DNA of 64,000 nucleotides from Chloroflexota bacterium (GTDB lineage Bacteria; Chloroflexota; Dehalococcoidia; Lucifugimonadales; SAR202-VII-2), in NCBI GenBank assembly GCA_003228115.1, contig QEVV01000008.1, positions 1 through 64,000 of the forward strand. Reading direction: 5' to 3'. Positions 34,957 to 43,609 of this stretch are shown piece after piece. Both the position numbers and the translations under genes were made by a program. The notes below the pieces were generated by a model that was not told where the DNA came from, ran no database searches, and saw only the letters and a program-made list of their open reading frames with translations. The first letter of the stretch is position 1, and the number at the start of each line of letters is the position of its first letter.

Positions 34957-36176
34957 AGACTGGAACCACTACTTCGCCCGTGCCTGGCTTTGCCTTCCTT
35001 GTGGGCACCGCAATGGTAGGCGTCGTTGTGGTGCAGATGCTCGTCATGATGATGGGGCCATTGCTGGTGGACATGGCTGATGACCTGGGTGTGGGCGTAC
35101 CGGTGGCGGGCCAGCTAGCTGCAGCGACTGCGGTGACCTGGATGGTGGCCGCTGTTGTCGCAGGGCCCCTGTCCGATTCATACGGGAGGCGGCCGCTGCT
35201 GTTGATCAGTATGGGGGGGGCGGCCGTGGGAGCGTTCGGCATGGCTGTTGCCTGGGACTTTCCCTCGGCGTTGGCCTTCCGCGCCATTACCGGTCTAGTC
35301 GGAATTTTCCCGGGCACCTACTCGGCGCTGCTTGGAGACTACACCCGTCCAAACCAGCGAGGAAAAGCCATTGGGCTTATGGGCGTGGGGGTGGGTATTG
35401 CCGGCATTATTGGGGTGCCCCTGGTAACCTTGCTCAGCGACTACCAAGGCTGGCGTTGGGCCTTCGTGGTGACAGGGGGGCTGGCGTCGCTGACCTGGCT
35501 ATATTTTCTGTGGTTCCTTCCACGGGCCCACGAGCGCCGACCCTTCAACCTTAACCTTCTCACCTACTACCGGCCATTGTTTCGACTGGCTATCGTCAGG
35601 GATATCACGCTAGTGGCAGCGTTCCAGCGAAGCGCGCACACGGTGTTCATGACCTATTACGCTGCATACCTCATTGTTGAGCGGGGTTTCACGACGGCTG
35701 AAACGGCGCTGCCTATTGCAATGGTGGGCATTGGGCTGACCGTCTCCACACTGGGCGGGGGGAGCATCGCTGATACCCGCTTTCGCATGTTGGCGATCCC
35801 CCTAAGCCTCGTCGTTGGAGGCATTCTTGGGGCGGTCATCTTTGCTATCAAGCTGCACGCTGCCGCGACCCTGACCCTTGGCACTATTTTCCCGGCCTTC
35901 ATGTTTCCGACCTTCCCCATCATGGTGGCAGTGTTCCTGACCATTGGAGGCAGCAGGCTGCGAGGAACGGCAATGGGGATACCGCCCATCAGTGCACAGA
36001 CGGGGGCTATCCTGGGCCCGGCCATTGGTGGCTTGGCTCTGGCCTTCGGGGGGTTCGGAGCTGTGGGAATAAGTTGCCTGGCGTTGGCGGGGTTAGGAAT
36101 GGCCGTGGCGGCGTTGCGCCTTCGAGAACGCCGCATTGGCCTCGCAGCCGAAACCATAGCCAACCTTGGTGACTAG
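34953..36176 (+). CDS. MFS transporter, copy 3
   Basis: This 407-residue paralogue has the motif GPLSDSYGRRPLL. The ATG at 34953 overlaps the stop of copy 2 (ATGA) and yields a start in register with the other copies; the longer open frame running back to 34596 is not supported. All three copies keep the C-terminal half feature LRGTAMG or LRGAAMG and end in an arginine-rich LRERRI segment, so they come from one duplicated ancestor. It converges with the sulfur-carrier cluster. Confidence 0.87.
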   Translation: MKTGTTTSPVPGFAFLVGTAMVGVVVVQMLVMMMGPLLVDMADDLGVGVPVAGQLAAATAVTWMVAAVVAGPLSDSYGRRPLLLISMGGAAVGAFGMAVAWDFPSALAFRAITGLVGIFPGTYSALLGDYTRPNQRGKAIGLMGVGVGIAGIIGVPLVTLLSDYQGWRWAFVVTGGLASLTWLYFLWFLPRAHERRPFNLNLLTYYRPLFRLAIVRDITLVAAFQRSAHTVFMTYYAAYLIVERGFTTAETALPIAMVGIGLTVSTLGGGSIADTRFRMLAIPLSLVVGGILGAVIFAIKLHAAATLTLGTIFPAFMFPTFPIMVAVFLTIGGSRLRGTAMGIPPISAQTGAILGPAIGGLALAFGGFGAVGISCLALAGLGMAVAALRLRERRIGLAAETIANLGD

Positions 36177-36199
36177 TAGCCGGGGCGATAGCTTTGGGG

Positions 36200-36478
36200 C
36201 TAGTTGCCGCCAGCTACAGCGGGAACGATGCTGACCTCGTCGCCAGCATTGGTGGACGTGTCCAGTCCTTGGAGAAACCGCACGTCTTCGCCGTTGACGT
36301 ATACATTCACGAAGTGGCGCAGTTCGCCCGTCTCGTCTAGCAGACGCTCTTTGATGCCTGGGAACTGGCTGTCCAAGGCGCTTAGCGTGTCCGACAGCGT
36401 GGCGCCCTCTACGGCAACCTTGTCGAGACCGTTAGTGACCCGCCGTAGAGGGGCGGGGATCCGGACTGTAACCGACAT
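36200..36478 (-). CDS. MoaD/ThiS-like sulfur-carrier protein ending in Gly-Gly-Asn
   Basis: This 92-residue ubiquitin-like protein of the MoaD/ThiS/CysO family has VTVRIPAPLRR at the start, the VNVYVNGEDVRFL hairpin and GDEVSIVPAVAGGN at the end. Sulfur carriers end in Gly-Gly, which is adenylated and turned into a thiocarboxylate. Here one Asn follows, so a peptidase would have to remove it, as described for the HcyS carrier of methionine synthesis. The ATG at 36478 has GGGAGG 10 bases before it. It is third in an operon with a threonine synthase and a NIL protein. Confidence 0.85.
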   Translation of the reverse strand: MSVTVRIPAPLRRVTNGLDKVAVEGATLSDTLSALDSQFPGIKERLLDETGELRHFVNVYVNGEDVRFLQGLDTSTNAGDEVSIVPAVAGGN

Positions 36479-36536
36479 GTCGTTCAAACCTCCCGGGTTT
36501 CAAGCCGATACGATTTAATGAGGTCTAGGACCTCTG

Positions 36537-36782
36537 TTAACCTTCTAGTACGTCACCATCTACCGGGTCCACTCTAATCCCAAGAGTGGATACCCATTCA
36601 AGGGCCCCGTCGAGATCTGCCTCTTCTCCTTCCAGTTCCATCATGATCCATCCGCCCTCTTTCTGCACGTCCGCGCGCCTGATGTTGGCTACTACGTTGT
36701 ACTCTCGGGCTAGATGATAGATCACCGGGTGCTGGACCAGGTGAGGCGGATAAAAGAATCTCACGCGCCGTTTGGCGCCCAC
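36537..36782 (-). CDS. NIL-domain protein
   Basis: This 81-residue stand-alone NIL domain (ferredoxin-like fold, also found at the C-terminus of methionine ABC transporter ATPases) has the pattern RVRFFYPPHLVQHPVIYHLAREYNVVANI, GGWIMMELEGE and a final LGIRV strand. NIL domains are linked to methionine and homocysteine metabolism. The second of two close GTG codons is chosen because GAGGAGG lies 6 bases before it. It sits 29 bases after thrC and 58 bases before the carrier gene. Confidence 0.8.
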   Translation of the reverse strand: MGAKRRVRFFYPPHLVQHPVIYHLAREYNVVANIRRADVQKEGGWIMMELEGEEADLDGALEWVSTLGIRVDPVDGDVLEG

Positions 36783-36811
36783 GTTCACCCTCCTCGGGCG
36801 TGGCTAGCGGA

Positions 36812-38038
36812 CTAGCTTCGGACCGCCATTGCCTTCTCAAATGCCTCAACGGTCGGCTCAATGAAAACGGGCCGAACCGCATCCTCAACCACTTCTTGTG
36901 TCTTGAGGCCATTGCCAGTGATATAGGCGACAGTAAGGTCGCCTCGCTTGATGACCCCTTCCGACACCAACCTTCGCAGGCCCGACACCGTGACGCCCCC
37001 GGCCGTCTCGGCGAAGATACCCTCAGTTTCTGCCAGTAGTTTCATGCCTTCGGTTACTTCCTCTTCAGACACGATCACTGCCGAGCCCTGCGAGTCCTCA
37101 ATAACCCGCACGGCGTAGTAGCCGTCTGCTGGGTTGCCGATGGCAAGAGACTTGGCGATGGTGCTTGGCTTGACTGGACGGATGGTGGTTGTGCCTGCTT
37201 GGGCCGCCGTGGCGATTGGCGAACAGCCCTCGGCCTGAGCAAGGTGCATGCGGGTCTCTACAGGGTCGATGAAGCCTAGGTTGGCGAACTCATTGAGGCC
37301 CTTCCAAATCTTGGTGAACATAGACCCTGAGGCCCCCGGCACTACTGCGTGTTTGGGTGCCCGCCATCCGAGCTGCTCTGCAACTTCGTAGGCAAGAGTC
37401 TTACTGCCCTCAGAGTAGTAGGGACGCATGTTGATGTTGACGAAGGCCCAGCCGTAGTTGTCCGCCATTTCTGAGCACAGGCGGTTCACATCGTCGTAGG
37501 TACCATGAACGGCAACGACTGTGGGGCCGTAGACGGCTGCCCCTACAACCTTGCCTTTCTCCAAGTCGGCGGGAATGAAGACGTAGGAACGCATGCCGGC
37601 TCTGGCGGCGTGTGCGGCTACTGCGCAAGCCAGGTTGCCCGTAGAGGCGCAAGCGAGTGTGTCGAAGCCGAACTCAAGAGCCTTGGTCGCAGCTACGGAG
37701 ACCACGCGGTCCTTGAACGAATACGAAGGATTCACACAGTCATTCTTCAGATAAAGCTCGTCCAGCCCCAGGTGATTGGCCAGGTTCTTGGCCCGGATTA
37801 ATGGGGTGAAGCCCGCGTTGAGGTCAACCCGGTTCTCCGCGCTGACAGGAAGGAGTTCCGCGTACCGCCACATGCTGTGAGGGCCAGCTTGGATGCTCTC
37901 CCGGCTCATGACCTTTCCGATGGCCTCGTAGTCGTAGACGACTTCCAGAGGGCCGAAGCAAAAGTCACAGACGTTGATTGGTTCTTGTGGGTACTCTCTG
38001 CCGCATTCGCGGCAGTGAAGGACTGTGGTGTAGGCCAC
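36812..38038 (-). CDS. thrC: Threonine synthase (PLP-dependent)
   Basis: This 408-residue fold-type II PLP enzyme has an N-terminal zinc-ribbon-like segment (CRECGREYP ... CDFCFGPLEVVYDYE). The PLP lysine is in NPSYSFKDRVVS, the phosphate loop in CASTGNLACAVAAHAARAG and SGSMFTKIWKG. It matches bacterial threonine synthases that act on O-phosphohomoserine. The start is GTG at 38038, with GGAGGT 8 bases upstream; a TTG at 38110 lacks such a site. Its partners, NIL plus sulfur carrier, raise the alternative that it makes a sulfur amino acid (see findings). Confidence 0.9.
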   Translation of the reverse strand: MAYTTVLHCRECGREYPQEPINVCDFCFGPLEVVYDYEAIGKVMSRESIQAGPHSMWRYAELLPVSAENRVDLNAGFTPLIRAKNLANHLGLDELYLKNDCVNPSYSFKDRVVSVAATKALEFGFDTLACASTGNLACAVAAHAARAGMRSYVFIPADLEKGKVVGAAVYGPTVVAVHGTYDDVNRLCSEMADNYGWAFVNINMRPYYSEGSKTLAYEVAEQLGWRAPKHAVVPGASGSMFTKIWKGLNEFANLGFIDPVETRMHLAQAEGCSPIATAAQAGTTTIRPVKPSTIAKSLAIGNPADGYYAVRVIEDSQGSAVIVSEEEVTEGMKLLAETEGIFAETAGGVTVSGLRRLVSEGVIKRGDLTVAYITGNGLKTQEVVEDAVRPVFIEPTVEAFEKAMAVRS

Positions 38039-38132
38039 TGCGCCCGACCTCCAATGGGTCCGGGATTGCCGGTTTGATTCTGCCGAGCCGGGGGTATTCT
38101 TAGGCGTCAATCGTAGCTACGGCGTGCAAGTA

Positions 38133-38161
38133 ACCGTAGCAGGGGGCATATGGGTTGTCAA
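38133..38161 (-). promoter_or_regulatory. Promoter of the thrC-NIL-sulfur carrier operon
   Basis: On the minus strand TTGACA (38161-38156) and TACGGT (38138-38133) have a 17-base spacer. The predicted leader is about 90 bases, and the TTG at 38110 falls within it. Confidence 0.65.
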
Positions 38162-38308
38162 CGGGCGTTCCGCTAGCTAGCTCGCGCCCTTGGCCGCCGC
38201 TTGTGATGTGATCCTGCTGCTGCCCCGAGAATCCTCATTGGACGTACGGCATAGCTGTTGTAGCTCCCTTCAATGCCTGTCCTGCCGACAATCAGAATCG
38301 AAAGTGTA

Positions 38309-38327
38309 TTGATATGCATCGTATCAA
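38309..38327. promoter_or_regulatory. HAIR-like operator for HspR
   Basis: TTGATA and TATCAA form a perfect inverted repeat with a 7-base spacer. This is the geometry of the HspR-binding HAIR element (CTTGAGT-N7-ACTCAAG); the core TTGA/TCAA is shared and the outer bases differ. It is about 150 bases upstream of a DnaJ-HspR-ClpC operon, so autoregulation by the encoded HspR is likely. Confidence 0.55.
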
Positions 38328-38380
38328 GTATCCTTCGGGAAATCCTTGATTGTGGAGGCTGGTAGCAATAAAATAATAAA

Positions 38381-38438
38381 GGAGCCACGCGGCGAGTATC
38401 CCTGAGATGCTTCAGGGTTCGGACAGGTTGCTGGCTCC
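38381..38438 (+). other. Nested stem-loop leader of the heat-shock operon
   Basis: GGAGCCA (38381-38387) pairs with TGGCTCC (38432-38438), enclosing CCCTGA (38400-38405) paired with TCAGGG (38412-38417). It follows an A/T-rich run (AATAAAATAATAAA) and ends 34 bases before the DnaJ start. It could be an attenuator, an RNA stabiliser or a temperature-sensing leader; nothing decides between these. The remainder of the 434-base gap between thrC and this operon shows no other gene. Confidence 0.4.
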
Positions 38439-38472
38439 ATAGCATCAAGCGTCAGAGTGTGGTGAGGGGCGA

Positions 38473-39408
38473 ATGGCTAGGGACTATTACTCGGTTCTGG
38501 GACTTAAGCGGAGTGCCTCGGAGAAAGAGATCCGGCAGGCTTATCGACGTCTTGCCCGCAAGCACCACCCTGATGTGAACCCCGGTGACCCGAAGGCCGA
38601 AGAGCGGTTCAAAGAGATCAACGAGGCTCATCAGGTGCTCAGCGATCCCGAGTCTCGACGTAAGTACGACACTTTCGGTGAAAACTGGAAGCACGGTGAC
38701 CAATTTGGCCAGGCGGGACGTTCCGGGCCCTTCACTCACACAAGGCGAAGTACGGGCTCCGGTGGCTTTCCGGGTTTTGGCGACCTCTCAGGCATGGGCT
38801 TGGGAGACCTCTTCTCGGACGTGCTTGGACGGGGCGGTGGGGCAAGCCGCCGCACAAAGGCTCGGAGGTTGGAGCACCCTGTAGAAGTGACGCTGGAAGA
38901 AGCCTTCAGTGGTACCACTCGCATTTTGCGGGTGCAGACGCCAGACCGCCAAGAAAAGCGTTTAGAGGTGAAGGTGCCCCCAGGTGTCGACAGCGGTTCC
39001 AAGGTGCGGATTCCCTCCCCAGACGTTGGGGATGTGTTTCTGGTAGTAACGGTGCAGCCGCAGACCCAATTCGAGCGGCTAGGCGCCAACTTGACGACCG
39101 AGGTGCCTGTGCCACTCGTCAACGCCGTGTTGGGTGGTGAGGTCGCGGTGCCAACGATGAAGGGTCAGGTGGCTCTGACCATCCCACCTGAGTCGCAAAA
39201 CGGCCGGCAGTTCCGGCTCAAGGGCCGAGGCATGCCCAGGCTTGATAAGCCTGGCGTATTTGGGGATTTGCTAGTGAAGGTCAAGGTGACTTTGCCAACG
39301 GAACTTAGTGAGCGGGAGAAAGAACTCTTCTTGGAACTGAGGACGTTGAGGGAAGCGGAGGGCGCTGTTGCCGCTGAGTCTCCCTCCCCTGAGGGGGAGG
39401 AGGAATAG
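38473..39408 (+). CDS. DnaJ-class co-chaperone without zinc finger (CbpA-like)
   Basis: This 311-residue type II J-protein has an N-terminal J domain (residues 1-70) with the HPD motif (KHHPDVNPGD), a Gly/Phe-rich linker (GSGGFPGFGDLSGMGLGDLF) and two C-terminal substrate-binding domains. It has no CxxCxGxG zinc repeats. It would stimulate DnaK ATP hydrolysis, but no dnaK is in the window. It heads the operon with hspR and a Clp ATPase. A second, zinc-containing DnaJ is encoded at 53.3-54.4 kb. Confidence 0.92.
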   Translation: MARDYYSVLGLKRSASEKEIRQAYRRLARKHHPDVNPGDPKAEERFKEINEAHQVLSDPESRRKYDTFGENWKHGDQFGQAGRSGPFTHTRRSTGSGGFPGFGDLSGMGLGDLFSDVLGRGGGASRRTKARRLEHPVEVTLEEAFSGTTRILRVQTPDRQEKRLEVKVPPGVDSGSKVRIPSPDVGDVFLVVTVQPQTQFERLGANLTTEVPVPLVNAVLGGEVAVPTMKGQVALTIPPESQNGRQFRLKGRGMPRLDKPGVFGDLLVKVKVTLPTELSEREKELFLELRTLREAEGAVAAESPSPEGEEE

Positions 39409-39468
39409 GCGGGCGCTCGATCCTTACGTGAAGGCCCTACTAGCGGGAAAAGTTCAGGACAGATCGAA

Positions 39469-39813
39469 ATGAGACAGGCAAGAACAACAAATTCTCCCTC
39501 GGCCGGGCCTGACGAACCTTGCTACGTGATCAGCGTGGTTGCTCGGGTAGTGGGTGTTCACTCGCAGACCCTCCGCTACTACGAACAGCTGGGGCTGATA
39601 GCACCGTGGCGGACCGGGGGCAACGTTCGTCTCTACTCTGCCAAGGACGTGGAACGGGCCCGTCGCATCAAGACGCTGATGGAGGAATTGGGCATCAACC
39701 TTGCCGGAGTGGAGGTCGTGCTGCGAATGGCAGAGCGGATGGCGGAGATGGAGAAGCACATGCAGCGAATGGCAGAGGAATTGGAGGAAGCGAGGCGGTC
39801 AGCGAGGCCGTAG
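39469..39813 (+). CDS. hspR: HspR-type MerR-family heat-shock repressor
   Basis: This 114-residue regulator has a winged helix-turn-helix typical of MerR (YVISVVARVVGVHSQTLRYY), then GLIAPWRTGGNVRLYS and the HspR-diagnostic LMEELGINLAGVEVVLRM. It has no effector-binding C-terminal domain, only a charged coiled coil (residues about 75-112). HspR proteins repress dnaK and clp operons at normal temperature by binding HAIR repeats, often with DnaK as co-repressor. The gene order J-protein-hspR-Clp supports autoregulation. The ribosome-binding site is weak (AGGA). Confidence 0.9.
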   Translation: MRQARTTNSPSAGPDEPCYVISVVARVVGVHSQTLRYYEQLGLIAPWRTGGNVRLYSAKDVERARRIKTLMEELGINLAGVEVVLRMAERMAEMEKHMQRMAEELEEARRSARP

Positions 39814-39901
39814 CGGCGGCGCTTGACTGCTCGGGTGACAGTGCTGAAGTAAAGGGCAAAAGAGGCAGCGTGGGACAAATGGCTCGTAGGAGGGCTCAAC
39901 G

Positions 39902-42349
39902 ATGGTACTAAGATCGGATGACTTCACGGAGCAGGCTCAGGAAGTCTTGGCTGGTTCACAGCAGATAGTGCAGCGGTTCCAGCACAGCCAATGGGACGCG
40001 GAACACGTTCTCCTGGCGCTGCTGGAGCAAGAAAAGGGAGTGCCGGTCCAAATCCTGTTCGATCTAGGCGTGGCCGTTGATGATATGCGCCGCAGAACGG
40101 AGGCAGCGTTGGAAGGCCAACCCAAGGTTGCCTACGGGGGCGGCCAGATCTACCAGACGCCCCGGTCGGCGGCGGTCCTAGAGCGTGCCAAGAGCGAGGC
40201 GGACCGTCTGAAAGACGACTTCATCGGATCGGAACACTTGCTCATTGCGCTGACTCAAGAGCGAGAGGGCGAAGTCGCCAGCATCTTTAAGGAATTCGGA
40301 GTCGATCAGGAGCGGGTGTATCAGGCTCTGGCACGGATCCGCGGCAGCCACCGGGTTACGGACCCCAACGCTGAGAGCAAGTACCGGTCACTGGCTAAGT
40401 ACACCGTTGATCTGACAGCACTGGCTGGGGCAGGGAAGCTCGACCCAGTCGTGGGACGCGAAGACGAAGTTCGTCGGGTAATGCAGGTGCTCACTCGGCG
40501 TACCAAGAACAACCCCGTGCTAATCGGCGGCGCAGGGGTCGGAAAGACAGCAGTCGTGGAAGGTCTCGCCCAACGGATTTTGGCCGGTGACGTGCCTGAT
40601 GCGCTCCTCGATAAGCGGGTTTTGTCCCTCGATATGGGGGCCCTCGTGGCCGGGAGCAAATTCCGCGGCGAGTTCGAAGAGCGCCTTAAGGCTGTGGTGG
40701 ATGAGGTGAAAGAGGCCCAGGGCGAGGTCATCATGTTTATCGACGAGATACACATGATGGTAGGGGCGGGCGCTGCTGAGGGCGGTCTGGACGCCAGCAA
40801 CCTATTGAAGCCCGCCTTGTCCCGGGGGGAGTTGCAATGCGTTGGCGCAACCACTAGCGATGAGTATCGCAGGTACATTGAGCGGGACGCAGCGCTTGAG
40901 CGCCGCCTGCAGCCCGTTTGGGTTGATGAACCAACGGTAGAGGAAGCGGTGGAGATTCTGAGAGGCCTCAGGCCTCGCTACGAAGCTCACCACAAGGTTA
41001 CGATCACTGACTCGGCGCTGGAGGCCGCTGCCCGGCTGTCGCAGCGGTACCTTACGGAGCGGCACCTACCTGATAAAGCGGTCGACCTTATCGACGAAGC
41101 GGCGAGCAAGATCAGGCTTGATGCGCAGAGCCTGCCTCAGGAACTCAAGACTTTGGAACGCCGCTTACAACAGCTCAGGAATGAAGAGGACGCGGCATCC
41201 GTCCGGCAGGACTATGAGCTTGCTGCCACGTTGAAGTCGGAGCGGCTTCAGGCGGAGACCCAGTTCAACGAAGGCAGGGATACCTACAATCGGGAACGCA
41301 ACATAGACATGCAGGTGGACGCCGAGGATATAGCTGAGATGGTATCCAAATGGACAGGCATCCCAGCCGCAAGCCTCATGGAAACCGAGAAGGACAAACT
41401 GGTGCACATGGAGGACCGGCTACACCAGAGGGTCATTGGCCAGGGTGAGGCGGTCACTGCAGTCTCAGATGCCCTTCGCCGGGCCTACGCTGGATTGAAA
41501 AGTCCGAAGCGGCCAATCGGCAGCTTCATCTTCTTGGGCCCCACGGGCGTGGGCAAGACTGAGTTAGTGAGGGCGCTGGCCGAGTTTCTCTTCGACGACG
41601 AGGAGGCAATGGTCCGCTTGGACATGTCGGAGTACATGGAGAAGCACGCCGTATCCCGCCTCATTGGCGCGCCACCCGGATACATAGGTTTCGAAGAAGG
41701 GGGCCAGCTTACCGAGGCAGTCCGGCGCCGCCCCTTCAGGGTCGTTCTCTTCGATGAGATCGAAAAGGCCCACCCGGACGTGTTCAATGTCCTTCTGCAG
41801 ATATTGGAGGACGGTCGTCTGACGGATGGCCATGGGCGCACGGTCAGCTTCCGGAACACTGTCATTGTCATGACCTCCAACTTGGGCACGGGCGGCGTAG
41901 CCAGCAGGCCCATGGGCCTTACGGCTGCTGCAAATGGGCGTGGGGAGCAGGAACAGCGGCGGCGGCGAGTGGAAGACGAACTCAAGCGGGCCTTCCGCCC
42001 GGAGTTTCTCAACCGCCTTGATGAGATCATCATCTTTGAGCCGCTGACGCAGCCCGAGATTTTGCAAATCGTTGACATCCTGATGGAGGAGGTCGAGGAG
42101 AACCTGGCCGAGCAGGGCGTCACGGTCGAGCTGACGAATGCCGCCCGGCAGTGGTTGGCGAAGGAGGGCTTTGATCCCACCTTCGGCGCCCGTCCTCTAC
42201 GAAGAGCCATCCAACGGTTCGTGGAGAACCCGCTGGCGAAGCGCATCCTGGCCGGCGAGTTCCGTGAAGGGCAAAGCGCGCTGGCGGATGTCGGGGAGGG
42301 CGCTCTGGTCTTCAGCGTTGCTGCTCGTGAAGCGGTGGCTGTTGGCTAG
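39902..42349 (+). CDS. ClpC-type AAA+ unfoldase in the hspR operon
   Basis: This 815-residue Hsp100 protein has an N-terminal double Clp repeat, AAA-1 with Walker [13 protein letters not shown] and Walker B FIDEIH, and AAA-2 with [12 protein letters not shown] and [11 protein letters not shown]. The middle insert is short (about 65 residues, with a UVR-like [13 protein letters not shown]), as in ClpC, and not the long coiled coil of the disaggregase ClpB that normally accompanies HspR. A MGL tripeptide in the AAA-2 loop (SRPMGLTA) is in the place of the ClpP-docking [LIVM]G[FL] motif. GGAGGG lies 7 bases before the ATG. Confidence 0.9.
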   Translation: MVLRSDDFTEQAQEVLAGSQQIVQRFQHSQWDAEHVLLALLEQEKGVPVQILFDLGVAVDDMRRRTEAALEGQPKVAYGGGQIYQTPRSAAVLERAKSEADRLKDDFIGSEHLLIALTQEREGEVASIFKEFGVDQERVYQALARIRGSHRVTDPNAESKYRSLAKYTVDLTALAGAGKLDPVVGREDEVRRVMQVLTRRTKNNPVLIGGAGVGKTAVVEGLAQRILAGDVPDALLDKRVLSLDMGALVAGSKFRGEFEERLKAVVDEVKEAQGEVIMFIDEIHMMVGAGAAEGGLDASNLLKPALSRGELQCVGATTSDEYRRYIERDAALERRLQPVWVDEPTVEEAVEILRGLRPRYEAHHKVTITDSALEAAARLSQRYLTERHLPDKAVDLIDEAASKIRLDAQSLPQELKTLERRLQQLRNEEDAASVRQDYELAATLKSERLQAETQFNEGRDTYNRERNIDMQVDAEDIAEMVSKWTGIPAASLMETEKDKLVHMEDRLHQRVIGQGEAVTAVSDALRRAYAGLKSPKRPIGSFIFLGPTGVGKTELVRALAEFLFDDEEAMVRLDMSEYMEKHAVSRLIGAPPGYIGFEEGGQLTEAVRRRPFRVVLFDEIEKAHPDVFNVLLQILEDGRLTDGHGRTVSFRNTVIVMTSNLGTGGVASRPMGLTAAANGRGEQEQRRRRVEDELKRAFRPEFLNRLDEIIIFEPLTQPEILQIVDILMEEVEENLAEQGVTVELTNAARQWLAKEGFDPTFGARPLRRAIQRFVENPLAKRILAGEFREGQSALADVGEGALVFSVAAREAVAVG

Positions 42350-42365
42350 AGAACTAACGGTGCTC

Positions 42366-42403
42366 GAAGCTGGGAAGCCTCGAAGAGGGGGCTTCCCAGC
42401 TTC
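42366..42403 (+). terminator. Terminator of the heat-shock operon
   Basis: A perfect 14-bp stem (42366-42379 with 42390-42403) is followed by CTTTTGG. It begins 17 bases after the stop of the Clp gene. Confidence 0.85.
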
Positions 42404-42475
42404 CTTTTGGCAAGATATGCACGCCGTGCCCGATTACGGCTACAATGTGCCCCCACCTCACCTAAGGACTACGTC

Positions 42476-43321
42476 TTGGAGATCCCTGGCGTTGATAACT
42501 GTTTTGTTACCATTGATGGAGTAACGCTTCACTACATGCATGCCGGAAGCGGCAGGCCGCTTGTGATGCTTCATGGAATGGGAGCCTCGTCGGTGGCCTG
42601 GCGAGACAACATTCTTCCGTTGTCTCGCCATTTCTCTGTCTACGCTCTGGATGCTCCGGCCCACGGAGATTCCGACGCCTCGGTGCCCGACTACGCCCCA
42701 AAGGCGATGGCGCGACTTCTTGTCCGTTTCTTGGAAGAATTGGGTCTCACCGGATCAGTCCTTATCGGAAACTCAATGGGTGGCGGTCTGGCGGCCTTGG
42801 CTGCCTATGAAGCCCCGCATATGGTGGATGGGCTCGTTTTGGTGGCCACAGTGGGGATAACTCCTAAGATACCTTTGTTTATCAAGCTGGCCACCGTACC
42901 GATCCTGGGCGAGGTGCTTTGGCTCAGGGCGTTGCCTAGGGATCAGGCCTTGCTGCGTGTGATATTCAATGACCCCCGTTTTGCTGAGAAGGAGCTTGCC
43001 GAAGAGTTGGCGCGAACGCGTAACCGTCCCGGCGCCAAGCTGGCCGTGTTGAAAGCCCTGCGGGCCGGAGTCGGCTTTTCCGGCCTAAAGCCAGATACGC
43101 TTATGGTGCCTAAGCTGGCGACCATGTTGATCCCCGTGGTGGTGGTTTGGGGCGCCCAAGACCGGATCATGCCCGTTGATTTGGGATACCAGGCAAAGAA
43201 GCTTATGCCTGCTTGGGACCTCCATATCTTTGATCAATGCGGGCACTGGCCACAGATGGAGAAGGCGGAAGAGTTTAATAAGTTGGTGAAGAGCTTCGTA
43301 AGCGCCAGACTGCCCGCTTGA
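42476..43321 (+). CDS. Alpha/beta hydrolase
   Basis: This 281-residue hydrolase has a complete triad: Ser100 in LIGNSMGGG, an Asp in WGAQDRIMP and His in CGHWPQME, with the oxyanion motif MLHGMG. It resembles meta-cleavage product hydrolases and related esterases. The frame extends upstream to a TTG at 42407, inside the preceding terminator tail. A TTG at 42476, preceded by TAAGGA, is preferred. A TACAAT box at 42441-42446 may be its -10 element, though no good -35 is visible. It appears monocistronic. Confidence 0.85.
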   Translation: MEIPGVDNCFVTIDGVTLHYMHAGSGRPLVMLHGMGASSVAWRDNILPLSRHFSVYALDAPAHGDSDASVPDYAPKAMARLLVRFLEELGLTGSVLIGNSMGGGLAALAAYEAPHMVDGLVLVATVGITPKIPLFIKLATVPILGEVLWLRALPRDQALLRVIFNDPRFAEKELAEELARTRNRPGAKLAVLKALRAGVGFSGLKPDTLMVPKLATMLIPVVVVWGAQDRIMPVDLGYQAKKLMPAWDLHIFDQCGHWPQMEKAEEFNKLVKSFVSARLPA

Positions 43322-43525
43322 GAAGAGCGTGGGAATGAGCTCCTGCGAATAGTATTTTGCAAGCGGCGCTGTTCGAAAATGGCATACGAGGGTCGACGAG
43401 CGAAAAGCGACACGATAAGCCGTAGCGATGAATGAATTCGTCTCTTAGGCCTGCCGGCGGGTTGCAACCGTGCTGGCGTCGCTACGTATTGTGACTGAGT
43501 AGCTTGTGTGCATGGCCTATAGTTC

Positions 43526-43555
43526 TTTACACTGCTATCTGACCCTCTCTATAAT
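43526..43555 (+). promoter_or_regulatory. Promoter of the rpsA-clpC unit
   Basis: TTTACA and a perfect TATAAT are separated by 18 bases, 55 bases before the S1 start codon. The rest of the roughly 290-base gap behind the hydrolase gene shows no hairpin or ORF worth calling. Confidence 0.7.
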
Positions 43556-43609
43556 GGAATTAATCTGGGTCACAGGTACCCTTGGTCACAAAGGACCGGT
43601 AAATTCAAC

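Noticed and set aside
38173-38448. Minus-strand ORF in the gap between thrC and the heat-shock operon
   Set aside because: It covers the operator and leader structures, has no ribosome-binding site and no recognisable protein features.
39902-42349. ClpB disaggregase
   Set aside because: The middle insert is about 65 residues with a UVR-like segment, far shorter than the ClpB coiled coil, so it was called ClpC type.
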